Source: Reticulitermes speratus (taxonomy: Eukaryota; Arthropoda; Insecta; Blattodea; Rhinotermitidae). From it: a DNA stretch of 64,000 nt. The DNA is taken from contig JAJKFL010000004.1 of assembly GCA_021186555.1 (NCBI GenBank), positions 25,200,406 through 25,264,405 on the forward strand. Reading direction: 5' to 3'. The notes beneath the pieces were generated by a model. That model did not search any database. It was not told the DNA's origin and saw only the letters and a program-made list of their open reading frames with translations. Shown piece by piece: positions 1 to 12,400 of the stretch (position 1 is the first letter of the stretch; each line of letters begins with the position of its first letter). The translations under genes and the position numbers were made by a program.

Positions 1-717
1 AGGACGTACATGGAAATATTCAGACTGTGTTAGGCGTATTGACTTTACTGGGAAATAGAACGTAATAATTAAAAGTATTACAGTTCTACAGTTCTTTCCT
101 TACTTTATTACGACATGAGATTTAAGACCTTCACGGATATGAATATTACAAACGTTATGTATTGAATTAATAAATCGAGTTAATAATATTTTTAATCCAA
201 AACATATAAATTCACAGATGCAAAAAAACCCCCTTTGAGGCTAATCATGCGGAAAAATTACAATACTGGGTATGTTTGGAAATGAGAATTGTTCAGTAAA
301 AAAATAAGTACTCTAGTATATGTTGAATTATAATTAAAAATTTCGAGCTCTTACTTCTATTAATTTATGCTTAATTTGTACATACACACGATATAGGCAA
401 CTTAATTGTATGCGTGTATTCAGCTAGGTAAATGTAGAGGCTGATCTGGATATTACAGCCGAAATAACAGGACTCAGAAGATGTCCTACGTTAAAACAAA
501 TACAGAAATGTGCCCCCTACCTTTCATTGGATACGTGTGAATTTGGTGAATTCAGACTTTAACATAGCCATAAGGTGTACCAGTGTTACCAATAATGTAT
601 TCAGGATGCCTTTTGACTTACAGCAGAAGTACTAGTTTAAACGATATCTGAACTTTATTTTAACATTCATGTAGACTGAAGTTTAATGTGAAAAATATTT
701 CCTTTTTAAAATTATAG
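1..717. other. Upstream/intronic DNA, no gene seen
   Basis: I see no convincing exon here. The stretch is AT-rich and ends in a splice acceptor at 716-717 that opens the first recognisable exon of the small gene on the + strand. Any signal-peptide exon of that gene is either outside the window or too short to recognise. Confidence 0.5.
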
Positions 718-3700
718 TTGGACGAGAATTTGGAGCCCAACTTTGAGAAGATTTCGGATAGGATCAACAGACTTCCGGTTGGAGAAGAGCTCAAGAAGGA
801 TATGGTTGACGGCGTGCAGTTCTGCAAACAGTTCGCTGTAAGAAATTGCTCTAAGTTATAAAACTTTGGAGTAATATACATTTAAATGCTTTTCTGCTAC
901 TTTCTATGCAAATCTTCATAAATGTACTGTGAATAGATGGCAGAATTTAATCAACCCCCCTAAATCTACACCCTGGCACTTCTGGTAACAACACCCAATT
1001 CATAGGACGTCCAATTATGTTCCTCAAAATCCACGATTTCTGCTTCTCCCGAGTCTTACTTCTGGATTTCTCTCGCCAAAAAGAGACATTTTACAATTAA
1101 AATATTATTTCTTCTTGGAAAACACTTTACTTATGAGACACTTGTTTCATAATTACGCACATGTGCACGTGATGTTACATTAAAAGACGCCACGGTCGCT
1201 CCACGTGTTACCACTCGTATTCGAACAGCCGGCGTGATATTACAATTTCAGTACACAGTACCAGAAACTAAACACAGAACACTTGGACATTTCCTTTCCT
1301 TCCATATATGCGAAAGAGTTTTATAACCTGGTCGAAGGCGCCTCCGTAACGTTGGTACATGTCCACCAAATTCCACCGCGTCACACTGAGGTCTGTAATA
1401 TGTGTAATAGATCGAATTTAGTTCAGTTTGTACGCAGCCTATTAATAGAACGACCGACTAACACAATTGGGATTTTTCGTGGTTTTCCTAGTCCCTCCAA
1501 TCAGACAGAGTCATGTTATTTAAATTAAGCCACGACGGTATCCTTCCACTTTATCCTTAATTAAGTAATTTTTTATCAATATCACCTGTTGGGAATCGAA
1601 CCACAATTCCCATTTCGTCTAGGCTACGCGCTGTACAACCGAAATGAGGAAGCATGGTTCAATTTACGGGCAGGGGGCAAAGCTTTTCTCTTCTCGAAAA
1701 CGTCCAGAATGGCTTTGGCATCCACCCAGCCTTACGTGTAATAGGCACTCTGGGCGTCCGAGGGGCGAAGCTGATCCCTCACTTCCAGCTAATGCCGAGG
1801 TTACTCTTGACCCTTGAAGATGGGACCGATACGTTATCTCGAAACGTCGGTAAACAATTTCCACACAACGCCGCGTAATATCCCAGAAGAGCGCAGATAT
1901 CATCATAACATCAGATACCCCTTGTATTTATAGGCTGTAAAAGAATCAATTAACAGTAGGCCCTTCAGACTTAAACAACTCCCTTGATAAAATGATTTGT
2001 TTTTGGTTATAACTAAAAGTTTCGGTTTGAATGTAAATCATCATCAGGATAATTGTACAAAACTATATCAATACAAATATCACAATGATGTAACCTTTAA
2101 AAAAAGGTGTTGAGGTCTCAGTTCCTTTAAAACGCAAGACGGAAAGTATTATTAGCAGATTGTTTTTAATGCATAAAATAAAGAACTGTTGTGTGACTTT
2201 TACTTCGTAGTAAACACACTAGTTGGCCGTGCCATGGCTCAGGCGGTTAGTCGCCGGCCTGTCACAGCGGAGGCCCAAGTTCGATCCCGGGTCAATCCAT
2301 GTGGGATTGGTGGTGGACAAAGTGGCACTGGGACAGGTTTTTCCCCGAGTACTTCGGTTTTCCCCTGTCAGTTTAATTCCACCGGTGCTCCATTACAAGG
2401 AAAAACGAAAAAAAATATCATCTTCATCACAAGGGTTGCACAATAAGTCTCAAGGCTGCGGTGCTTCCGTAGCATCTGCTGCGGGTCCCTAAAAGAAAAT
2501 CTGGTTACTTGAATTAATTATTATTTGTTTTCCACCTGTACTCCCTCACGTGATTCTATTCTGTGCACATGGAAGGAGTTACCGTTGCATTTATTCTGTC
2601 ATTTGAAGTTACATAATTCCAGTTACTGACACGGACGTTATACAAACTTCGGCAGATATGTTTGTAACGAGAAGGCCTATACAATGTCTCTGATTTTGGC
2701 CGTAGGAATGTGATTAAATATGAGACTAAAGCGACACTTTAAACTGATTTTAAACTTTGGAGCAAAGCGAAAAGGATAACAATAGACAAGCTTTGTGTAT
2801 AAGGGATGCTAAACTGTAAAATTGCTTTAATTGCAGCAATGTGTTCCTGAGACAAGAAAAGACAAGTTCCAGCTATCCCGGGAACTAGTAAAACCTATGT
2901 TTTTCTTCAGATGCTACAAGGTAAGTCACGGAGTTTCATGACATTTTAGTCGCTCGTAAAAATACCGTGTCTGTCAAACACTTTAAAATATTGCTGAAAT
3001 CTGAACGGATTTTTCACGGAATTGTTTATGTTATTTACTTAAAAGAGCAATGGGATAATCTTATGTATCACCACTTTGTTGTTTATTAGTAACGTAACTC
3101 CTATCAGAGGCTTATGTGTAAACGCAAAAAGTCAGCACACATCACAAATAGCAAATTACCGATAAATGTAGACAAAATTTTTCATTAAAATATATATCTG
3201 GTATAAATAATTTTGGAAGAGAATAACAGAGTAGTTTCAAGGAAATCATTAATCTCCAGAAACGTAAGATATTAAGGAAGCCAAGATATGCATGATGCGA
3301 AAACACATAAGGAAATTTTTAAAGAATTGCAACTTCCGATTAGTTGTTAATAGATACAGAATGAAGACTTTTAGAGACGGGCTAAGCCTTCAGAATTGCG
3401 TATGAGAGGTAAACAATTTTGTTGGGGCAGTTTCATCCGACATGTTGACAAATTTCTACCGGACTGTAAGGCTTCATTTTCCAGAAGACAGTATTCTACA
3501 GGGTCGCCACAACAAGAAACTCAAATATCTTACGGCAGGAGTATGATTGCTCAAGGGATTGTATAAGCCTAGTTTAAGCGATGAAAATCTGCAGGATTAT
3601 AACCAACAGATCATGCTTCATGTGCAACCAGTAGTGTAAGAAATGTCAGGCAGAGCGTCAGCCTAAGTTTAATGAGTGAGTGTTCTCTCCGCAGCATAAG

Positions 3701-3907
3701 AAACTCGAAGCTTGCATCATGAAGGACGTGAGAGAAAGGTACACCCCTGGAGATGATATGGCCACCCCTGACGAGGACAACATCGGGAGTGCAGAATTGC
3801 GATCTTTGGCCTGGAGCAGCAGTAAACCTGATTATGAAGACATGGCCACTGCAGTATATGAGTTCCTTTACGGTGAAGAAAATGCTGAACTCGAGAATAT
3901 CATGTAG
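718..3907 (+). CDS. 3' part of an unrecognised small cysteine-bearing helical protein (three exons)
   Basis: Three exons join in phase 0: 718-837, 2837-2920 and 3695-3907 (stop TAG 3905-3907). Each is bounded by good sites: ATAG at 716-717, GTAAGA after 837, TTGCAG before 2837, GTAAGT after 2920, CCGCAG before 3695. The 138 visible residues are charged and look helical. Four cysteines are spaced C-x5-C-x30-C-x8-C (FCKQFAQC, then FRCYKHKKLEAC), followed by an acidic tail ending in ENIM. No start codon or signal peptide is visible, so the 5' end is missing. The C-x8-C spacing and small helical character recall insect odorant-binding proteins, but the remaining cysteine spacing does not fit the classic six-cysteine pattern, so I do not assign that family. 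The exon structure is well supported; the function is unknown. Intron 1 holds a SINE and an older repeat. Confidence 0.72.
1655..1900 (+). repeat. Degenerate repeat with hammerhead-like core
   Basis: The segment at 1815-1853 reads TTGAAGA, then GGGA and TCTC that can pair as a short stem, then GAAACGTCGG. This resembles the Penelope-like 3' tails seen elsewhere in the window, but the first base of the CTGANGA core is changed. It is intronic to the first gene. Open frames of 74 and 80 codons on opposite strands cover it and are most likely chance. Confidence 0.4.
2222..2496 (+). repeat. tRNA-headed SINE, copy 1
   Basis: The head carries an A-box-like TGGCTCAGGCGG and a B-box-like AGTTCGATCCC, the RNA polymerase III promoter layout. 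A family-specific body and an A-rich stretch follow. A second, reverse-oriented copy lies at 17283-17566 with the same body (GGACAAAGTGGCACTGGGAC, CCGAGTACT). It sits in intron 1 of the first gene. Confidence 0.75.
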
Positions 3908-6412
3908 AAAAACATCTCACGTTTCATGGCAGTTTGGGGGATTGGTATTTTTAGACTGATATCCGCATTCTAAAATTTATTCTTGTTTTCATATTCAGAA
4001 AGCTTTAAACTCTTCAGAGCTGCGGGAAAACTATTCCTTCATTCTTTAAGAAATTAAATTATTTACGGCGTAGTAGATAATTACATAAACTGAAATATTA
4101 CTATGAATTGAGCAAAATTTTAAAAGCATTGCCGATTATAAGTCACGACTTCCTTCTCTAAAGAGAAGCTAATTAAGGCGTGCACGTTCAAACAATTTAG
4201 GAACCAATATTTTACGAAAAATATGACAGAAATATGAGAAAAGTTTAATTTTTCGGATCTTCCAGACAGTGTTCATTTTACAGACACATAGACTTCATTT
4301 CTTTCATGACGTAACAATGAAAGGATTATAATACTCAAATGGTTTAGAAGCTTTAACTAAACAGAAGCGGCAATATTACTGCTTTCGCCAACATTCTTCC
4401 CCTTTCTTCCCTCTTTATCGAAAGATAAAAAATACATGCCAATTTTTCTACACGCAATATGCAATATGGCAGAGCAAACTTGACAGTGCCAGGTTTCATG
4501 GCTTCTTGGTGTTTGGATTTATTAGGGAATAATTTGTAGCCAACAATGCCTTGAAGTAGCGCTGTAGCAGTACAGGGCCTGGGGACGTACTGATGCGTAG
4601 GAGACATCAGAGCTCTTGTTCGTGAGACATTGGACAAATTCTCGCAGGATTATTATTTTTATTATTGTTGTTATTGCCTGTGACGTAACGTCAGTACGGA
4701 AATGTCAATAGAATAACGCCATTGTCTCATGAATGAAACATTCCAGTTTTAGCACTGTAATTTTTCTGATGTATTTTATACTTTATGTAATAAAATTTTA
4801 TCGCAAAACAATATGAATGTCGAGTTTTCTGCATTAAAGTACCTTTATAATGTGTACTAAAAATGTATTTCTTTATATAAAACTCAGGTGAAACTGTAAA
4901 TCTTTTGAATGTCGGGAGAAATATTCATGTTTTTAAACTTATCCTTCCAATAGTATAAATTATAACACTATCGGTAGTACATAATATCGATAAATCAAAG
5001 CAAATCATCACGCTCTCTACGAAGTTCATTTCTTAATATTCTAAGCCTAGTAGTTACTAGTAGTATGACCATATTTAACATTAAAAAATTCGAAATTCTG
5101 CCACAGAGTGCATTCATGTTTTCGTACGGCTTTCAGAAAGGAGTGATCATTTCCTTATGTGGCTTTACATTATTCGTTTTTATAACCGAGGCGGAGTGTT
5201 TTTGTTGCGCGGCAGGAACGGACAATTTAAACATGTTCCAGAGTCACTTTATTCTTTAAACAGTGCAACATCGGAACCAGGAGAGGCACATTTTCTAATT
5301 CCCGCTCCCCAATTGGCTATACCATCCAAACATTAAACAAATATCTGATAAATCTCAGCGTAAAATATGGCACTGAGTGAATGATTAAAATGCTCATTTA
5401 TTGCATTTAGATATTTATATTATTCCAGATATAACACCCATACATATTAAGGCGTAAAATTTATTATTTGGTTTGCAGCATTTAAAGGTACGTAAGGATG
5501 AAATGGACGGGACGAGAAGAATGCACGAGGAAAAAGATAAATGTCTAGAAGTAAAGGAAAGAGGCGTAAGCCTAGACGACAAAAGATGAAATTAAAAGTA
5601 GACCTTAAAGAAGGTTGGCCTTTGATAGTGTCGGTTGCCAGGCCTTTATAGAAAACTATTTATAATGAAAAATGTTACCCACATACACATTTTCAGTTTT
5701 GACTTTTGACCTGTTACAATTCAAAATTAGCATCAGAAACTATTCTTTTAGACGTTTGGAAGGACACCTTGGACGACCGATTTGCCCATTGCAATGTGCC
5801 AAACTAAAGAGGAAAACACAGTCACAGAAACAACAATCCATGGCCTGAGTGCGTTTAGAAATGTTTGAGATGTCGGGGCCAGTACGCGCCTTAGACCGTG
5901 CAGCCGTAACGACGCTTTGTCTCTTCTTAGCTCCCCGGGGTCATCTATCGTAGGGATTTTATAAATCAATACTCGGACAAATTGTAGCGCTTCTTGCAGG
6001 GAATCAGACCTTTCAAGGAATTTAAAACTAAATAAGAGAGAGGAAAAAATATATCCATGCTGGAGCAGGATTGTAATTCCTAACTTCAGCATTCAGGTGT
6101 CGAAGACAGTGCGAGCCAATGTCTGAGATCCCGTCGTAATGGACAAATTTTCTTCCTGTAAATTATATACAAGAATTAGATTATGAAACCCCTTCAGATC
6201 ACTCGTTTCTCTCAAAACTCTGCTCGATGGAGTAATTGGCTTTAGCCTTCGCGCATGGACAAAAGAATGTAGTTTATATTAGAAATACAAGTATATGTAT
6301 TTCACACTGTTGACACCGTGCATCTTCGTCATATTAAATTAAGTTATAAACCAACCGATGCACACTAAAACCACTTTTTAAGTAGCTTTATTATAAAATT
6401 GTTAAAATTGTA

Positions 6413-6452
6413 CCCCTACACGTGTTTCGATCCTAGGATCATCGTCAGGGGG
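6413..6452 (-). ncRNA. Hammerhead-ribozyme-like motif (left arm)
   Basis: Read on the - strand: CCCC, CTGACGA, T, GATCC-TA-GGATC, GAAA, CACGTG, TA, GGGG. The order matches a type I hammerhead with a palindromic stem III, and CCCC/GGGG could close stem I. One extra T between the core and stem II departs from the textbook consensus, so activity is not certain. Confidence 0.55.
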
Positions 6453-6881
6453 GTTTATTGCTAAAAGCTACAGTCACTTCAACACATGATTTAAAATATT
6501 CTATCTGCACTTTGAAACATAAGTTAAAATCTTGTAAAAAGATTCTCTAAAAGTTGTAAAATTATAAAAGCACTGTAGATGGTAGATTGTGGAACTGCTG
6601 GCGTGTGGTATTAAAAGCATATGAAATGTTTTTGCGTGGAGCGGAGTGTACTACGTGTTGTGCGGTGAGGACACAACACGTAGTACACTCCGCTCCACGC
6701 AAAAACATTTCATATGCTCTTAATACCACAAGCCAGCAGTTCCACAATCTACCATCTACAGTGCTTTTATAATTTTACAACTTTTAGAGAATCTTTTTAC
6801 AAGATTTTAACTTATGTTTCAAAGTGCAGATAGAATATTTTAAATCATGTGTTGAAGTGACTGTAGCTTTTAGCAATAAAC

Positions 6882-6921
6882 CCCCCTGACGATGATCCTA
6901 GGATCGAAACACGTGTAGGGG
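6882..6921 (+). ncRNA. Hammerhead-ribozyme-like motif (right arm)
   Basis: Stem I strands are CCCC (6882-6885) and GGGG (6918-6921). The core CTGACGA is at 6886-6892, stem II GATCC/GGATC at 6894-6905, GAAA at 6906-6909, the palindrome CACGTG at 6910-6915, and the expected cleavage dinucleotide TA at 6916-6917. It mirrors the motif in the left arm. Confidence 0.55.
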
Positions 6922-9424
6922 TGCAATTTTAACAATTTTATAATAAAGCTACTTAAAAAGTGGTTTTAGTGTGCATCGGTTGGTTTATAACTTAATTTAA
7001 TACAAGTATATGTAGTTACGTAGGATGGTATAAATATTTTGTTCAGTGTGAGATATCGCATTTATAAAATCGCTGAGCCAAAAGCCTTGCTTTGCAAGTA
7101 CAAACAAAATTGGCACTCATCGCTTCTTTGCCAACAGTTCTTGGCACACTGACGTAGCTGGCAAGTTTCTGTTTCGGAACTTTCTGAGAGAGTAAATGTT
7201 AACTACTGAGGCTTAAATATAACTCCTTTGTTTATAACTTCGAAAGAAACAAATATGTTTAAATTAAAATACTATTAATTAGTAAATCAAATATAAAATA
7301 TAAATCTCTTACTGAAAGTGGCGTTAGAAATATACAGTAAATAAGTATATTATTGTGTGAAGTTTATTATTTAATTGAATAATTGCAATGTGATTTAGCA
7401 CACGTAGAAATATTATTTGACATATCGATACTTTCCGTGTCTTCCCAAACGGAAAATTTGAAGTATGTTGTTATTCGAATAACCCATGCTTTACATCAGC
7501 CTTAATTGCCAATGGGAAATAAGCGAAGCCTTCTCGAACGATAAAAGAAAATATGAATTTCAGTTCTTTTGTCTCTTATGTACTAATCTGGAATAACCAG
7601 CCGTGGGACATGTACTGACTGCTCTCAATATCCTGCGAATTGTGTAGTCTGGACAAAATTTTAAAGAACATAAAATAATAAAACTTTGAGAGAAACAGGG
7701 AATGAAAGGCATTCATTCTCAAAAAAAGTTCGAATAATGGAAAACTTTTTAAACTTTTATTTATGTACACTTCATTTTGTCAACTCGTTCCTAAGTCTGT
7801 CACAATGCATGAGGTTTGCTACAGTGGCAAATAGCTAGGTCTCTGGAAAACTGCCAAAATGAATATACAAGTTATTTTCTTCTTTTTTCTTATTATTTTT
7901 TCATTGTTTTCCTTATATTTAACTATGCTTCCGTTATTTCAAATTATATACTTTTGAATGATCGTTTGATTATCGAATAATTATTTGGAAAAGTGTGGAG
8001 AGAATCATTTGTGTCGTAATTTGATTTACTATCCGAAAATTTATTGATGGGACTGAGGAAAACTTTGGTCAATGTAGCCGGTCTGACAGACAAAATTTGA
8101 ACCTGAAACCTCCTGAATACTACCATTTTAATGGCAACCTTCGCTGCGTCCTGTTTAAGGCCAGCGCGTACAGAGAATATCTCTGGAGTCACTGCTTTAT
8201 CTTCGAGAAATAAAACTTACATAATTTAATATACAACGTTCGACGTGCAGTTTTACCAGCGCTATAATTCAGTCCGCCTTTTACCCCACTCTGCACAAAA
8301 AACCTCATGGGATATTACAGGCAAAACGTCCGTCTTTCCCAAATTTCTACACCTGAAATATTGATTTTGATTGAACCTAATGAAACCGAATTATAAAATA
8401 ATATCAAATATTGTCGACAACTTACGACTAGAAATTTATTGAAGATTTAATTAAGATTATACATCCAACATACATATGTATTACTGACGTTATGACTGAC
8501 TTACAAACAAACTAACTAAATAACCAACCAACTAACTCAATAACTAACTTCATGGAGCAGAGTCCTTCCTGAGAAGCTAGGATTTCCCCATCTATTCAAG
8601 AAATTCCCCGCTTTTTATGGAACCCATAAGTTTATTACCGCGTTCACAAAAGCCTGTCCTCCCATCTACGCCTAGGTCTTCCAAGTAGGCTACACACATG
8701 TATACTATTCTCCAAAAAAATAATGTTGAAATATTTCCTGATACCCTTTGGGCTAAAATGTTTTTTTTTGTTAATAATTTACACGAATATTTCAACGAGT
8801 ACAGTACAAGCAAAGAACTAAAGCCTAAACCTCATCCTACGAGTTCAAAATGCCAGTTGACTTTAAGAACAAAATTCAAATTTGTATAATTACAATGCAG
8901 TGAGTACTAGTGTAATAGAGTAAGAATAATGATATTGCTTTTCTCTTTACCCGTTTCAGGGATGTAGCAGAAAAGGGGGAAAATGGCTAAACATGAACAT
9001 GCAGACATTCGCATCTACGCCTTTAAACTCGTCAATTTGCTTTGTTCAATGACATTCTTATAGTCATCATTCGACCTGCACTATTTTGATAACTATGACA
9101 GTGGTCTTGTAGCGCTAATATGATTACTTTATTACTTTGAGAAATATTTTAAAAAATCCAAGAACAGTCACTAACTTCAAAATCCTATTCAGTTTCCGCC
9201 ATTAAAGAATATTCGCCGTTGTTATTTCATAACCTATAGTAGGCCTACTGGTAATATATTAACCCACCAATGACGTAAACACGTCATAACACTCTTTGCT
9301 TCATCGGAAATGTGTGATGCAATATTGTGGGAAGATTATATCCAGATAAATTACACTTTAAATACGAAGTGCTGTAAGCGAAAGAACATCAGTTCTCTGA
9401 ACACCACCTGACTTCCTTTCCGAA

Positions 9425-12400
9425 ATGTTTCCTAGTATAAAGGATCCTGAAGTCGTGAATACACGTTTGAAGAACGTTGGTGGTCAGTTGTATATCTGTG
9501 TCACAACCGACGACAGAGGGAACTATATTCTGCGTACGAAGACAAGAAATCTGGAATCAATTTCCGATCCTGAACGTAAGTATCTGAAAACAATTTGCAC
9601 ACAGCTGCGAAAATTCATTTTCTTTCGTCGGGGTTTCATTAAAAATACCCACTGAAATTATTAAATTCCTTACGTACTTATTTTTACATAATTTGGAATA
9701 AGCTTTCCTATTGGCTGTCTGTTAGTACTTACATACTGTGCGTGGTGCTGCATTTTGATTGTTTGATCCTTTAATTGAGAGGTGTGCAGCTGGCCACGAT
9801 AGAAACAATAAAATCCATGGACTTTTTTCAAAACCTTTGGCGGCAAACTGGACAAGAAGCTGAAAAAAAAGGAAACCATAGTCGAAATTTTATTAAATGC
9901 TTGTATTTCTTACAGTGAAACGTGGATTAAAAAGAAAAAATATATTACACTCCAAAAGGATTAAGAATTTTGTGATCACATGCTAATAAGAAAATATGAA
10001 AGGAGATATAACTAAAAGCTAATTATTAACTATTTAGTAGAACAGACGACTACAGATGAAAATAATTAATATATATGAAGAAAGTGGACCGTAACAAATA
10101 GCTGCAACTCGCATTCCAGTACAAACCGAAAGGCTATAGATACAGACGAGCATTATTATGTACATGTTACGAATCTTAGCATATGTGATAATAATTTTAA
10201 CATAATAATGCCCATTTCGCATTTTGTTTGTGCTTAGGCTACTTAAACCTTTTACCTTTATGCTTACTAGTTAGTAAAATACACTCGTTTATGCACTTCC
10301 TCTACGTTTTAATGACAAATGAGTTCCAACTGGGACTGACTAATAATTGAAAACATGTAAAATCGCATTAGTGAAGACCAACAAATTTCTATCTCCTTTG
10401 GCGAGAACATAAGTAGCATTAAATTATTTCCGTATTACGCGTATATATATATATATATATAATCATCACCACACACCAAAAAGTATTCAAATCGTAGCCG
10501 TGATACTGACATAAAAACAAATATATAACTACAAAGAAATGGACCCCGCCAACACAACTTTTGATTTATTGACACTGAAGTACTTAGTGTGCGATATAAG
10601 CTACAGTTACGCCAAAGACATCCGAAATAAGTTACACTTTTATCAATAAATGTGTGGACAGTTAAACGAATGTTAAAGGTAAAGCAATCCCATTACAGGC
10701 CTGGACAGGCCCTTAGGTTTCCAGGAGGTTGAGGCTCCCAGATTTCTAGACAATCGGCACATGGAGGTGGTAAGGTTGTCAGCCCTACGTACCGGCCGCC
10801 TTAACCTCCCAGGAAATATTCCTGGTACTCATTTCTTTTAGAGGCTGAGTCGACCCAGGGCCATAGTGCGACCGAAACAATTATGTCAATGAAAAATTCC
10901 AGTGACACCATCGGGAATCGAACCCGCGACGTTCCGGCTTGTAGCGCAGTGCCTCAACCAACTGCGCTACCGCGTGCCCCCTAACGTTAGAGATGATAAA
11001 GATATACACTATTGTTTTTGTTGACTGCCTGGCACTTTCAAAAACTTATGAGTAACGTATATGTTTCGAAGCAACCCTGCGTGATCTTCAGTGTTACTAT
11101 TATATTACATATAAATTAGTGACAGTAAAAATGATAGTGTTTTTTGGTGCTACAACCTACTTTCACTACAGCTACACATCAAGGTATTGTATACATCACA
11201 GTTACTTGATGTATCATTTTTGAATTCAAGGAAGTTGGTGTAAGGAACAACTTGATACCTGTAAAAGAGTCTCGATGTATTAAACCAACAAAGAAAATAA
11301 AGCTTAATATAAAAAAAAAAAAAGTGACAGTAAAAGGCAGTGGACACAAACAGTAGTGTACAGCATAGCAGCTGTAAGGTATGTATGGAACAAAATAAAA
11401 TATAGGGGAAGCAGTGCGATATGCAATGCACAGAGAAAGGCAGATACCCGAAAGTTGCTGTCCTTTCAACCATACAGGCAGAAGAGACAGGGGTAGACTG
11501 TATAAAAGATGGAAATGACGTCGGAGCAAGTCGCAAGGCCCCAGCACTGACAAGAATAAGAATAAGAATAAGAATAAGATGATGATGATGATGATGACGA
11601 TGAAGTTCTTTTATCATTCACAATCGTTTCCATACACCATACATTAAATGCTTTCACGAGACCAGTAACGTTACTTCATAGTTATTGTCGCAGAAAGAAT
11701 ACAAGTAAGACATAAGTTTTGTTTTTCCACCAGTGGATTTCTCGCTGTACTACTACACAGGGCCAATGCCACGGAAACGAAGGTTGTGCTTCCTGTACAC
11801 AGATCCACCAACACATGCCTCAGAGTGACGGCCGATAAAGAGTTACAGATCGCGTAAGCTTTCCCGTTTTTCCCCTGTCATTTAGACATAGGCTACAGCG
11901 CTGCTGGCTTGTGTCCGGCAGACTACCTTCTCTTTCCTCTCCGCCCGTAACCATTGTTTCACACACACTGACAACCAATTTCACTCCATGGAGCAGAATC
12001 CTTCTAGAGAAACTGACGGTCGCTCAGCTACTCAGATATTCTAAACTCTTTATAAAACATGTATATTCATCTACCTCCTTCACGAAAGCTCGTCATTAGA
12101 CATTGTCGTGCGCCAGATAATCCCAGGTCACGTGTTCAAATTATGTCCTTTTTTTTTTTTTTTTTTTTTTTTTTCCTGTCCCGTTATTTCCCTTTGATCC
12201 ATTTTTGTACTTTTAACTCCTTCCGTCCTTCTTCATGTCACTAATGATCCATACTAGTCCTTACACAACACAACACAAACATCCATTGCCCTAGGCGGGT
12301 TCAACCCACAATCCAGTAAGCGAGCGGCTGTAACCCACGCCTAGACCGCACGGCCACTGGGATCGGCATCCTTAAAACCACTTTAATATTACCCCTCCAG

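Larger units (their letters stand above)
6300..6999. mobile_element. Long inverted-repeat element with a hammerhead-like motif in each arm (copy 1)
   Basis: Two near-identical arms of 328 bp (6335-6662 and 6672-6999) face each other around a 9-nt loop. A 35-bp single-sided extension lies at 6300-6334. The whole unit is flanked by an exact 15-bp direct repeat, ATACAAGTATATGTA, at 6285-6299 and 7000-7014, which I read as a target-site duplication. Each arm carries a hammerhead-type core: on the right, CTGACGA, GATCC-TA-GGATC, GAAA, CACGTG, TA, GGGG (6882-6921); on the left, its mirror at 6413-6452. Penelope-like elements are known to have hammerhead-bearing ends and to insert in head-to-head arrangements, so I infer a non-autonomous Penelope-related element. 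The 61-codon frames on both strands in the centre are by-products of the palindrome. Confidence 0.75.
3908..9424. other. Intergenic DNA between the first gene and trefoil gene A
   Basis: Apart from the long inverted-repeat element at 6300-6999, I see no gene I can support. A 114-codon frame at 5748-6092 (-) has no recognisable domain and no paralogue in the window. The rest is AT-rich with short chance frames. Confidence 0.5.

Noticed and set aside
5748-6092. 114-codon frame on the - strand
   Set aside because: No recognisable domain, no paralogue in the window, and no splice or promoter context; could be repeat-derived, but I cannot support a gene.
6562-6772. Two near-identical 61-codon frames on opposite strands
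   Set aside because: They are the same sequence read through the two arms of the inverted-repeat element.
10893-10982. tRNA gene candidate on the - strand
   Set aside because: The A and B boxes are tRNA-like, but the sequence continues into a body shared with another dispersed copy, so it is a SINE head.
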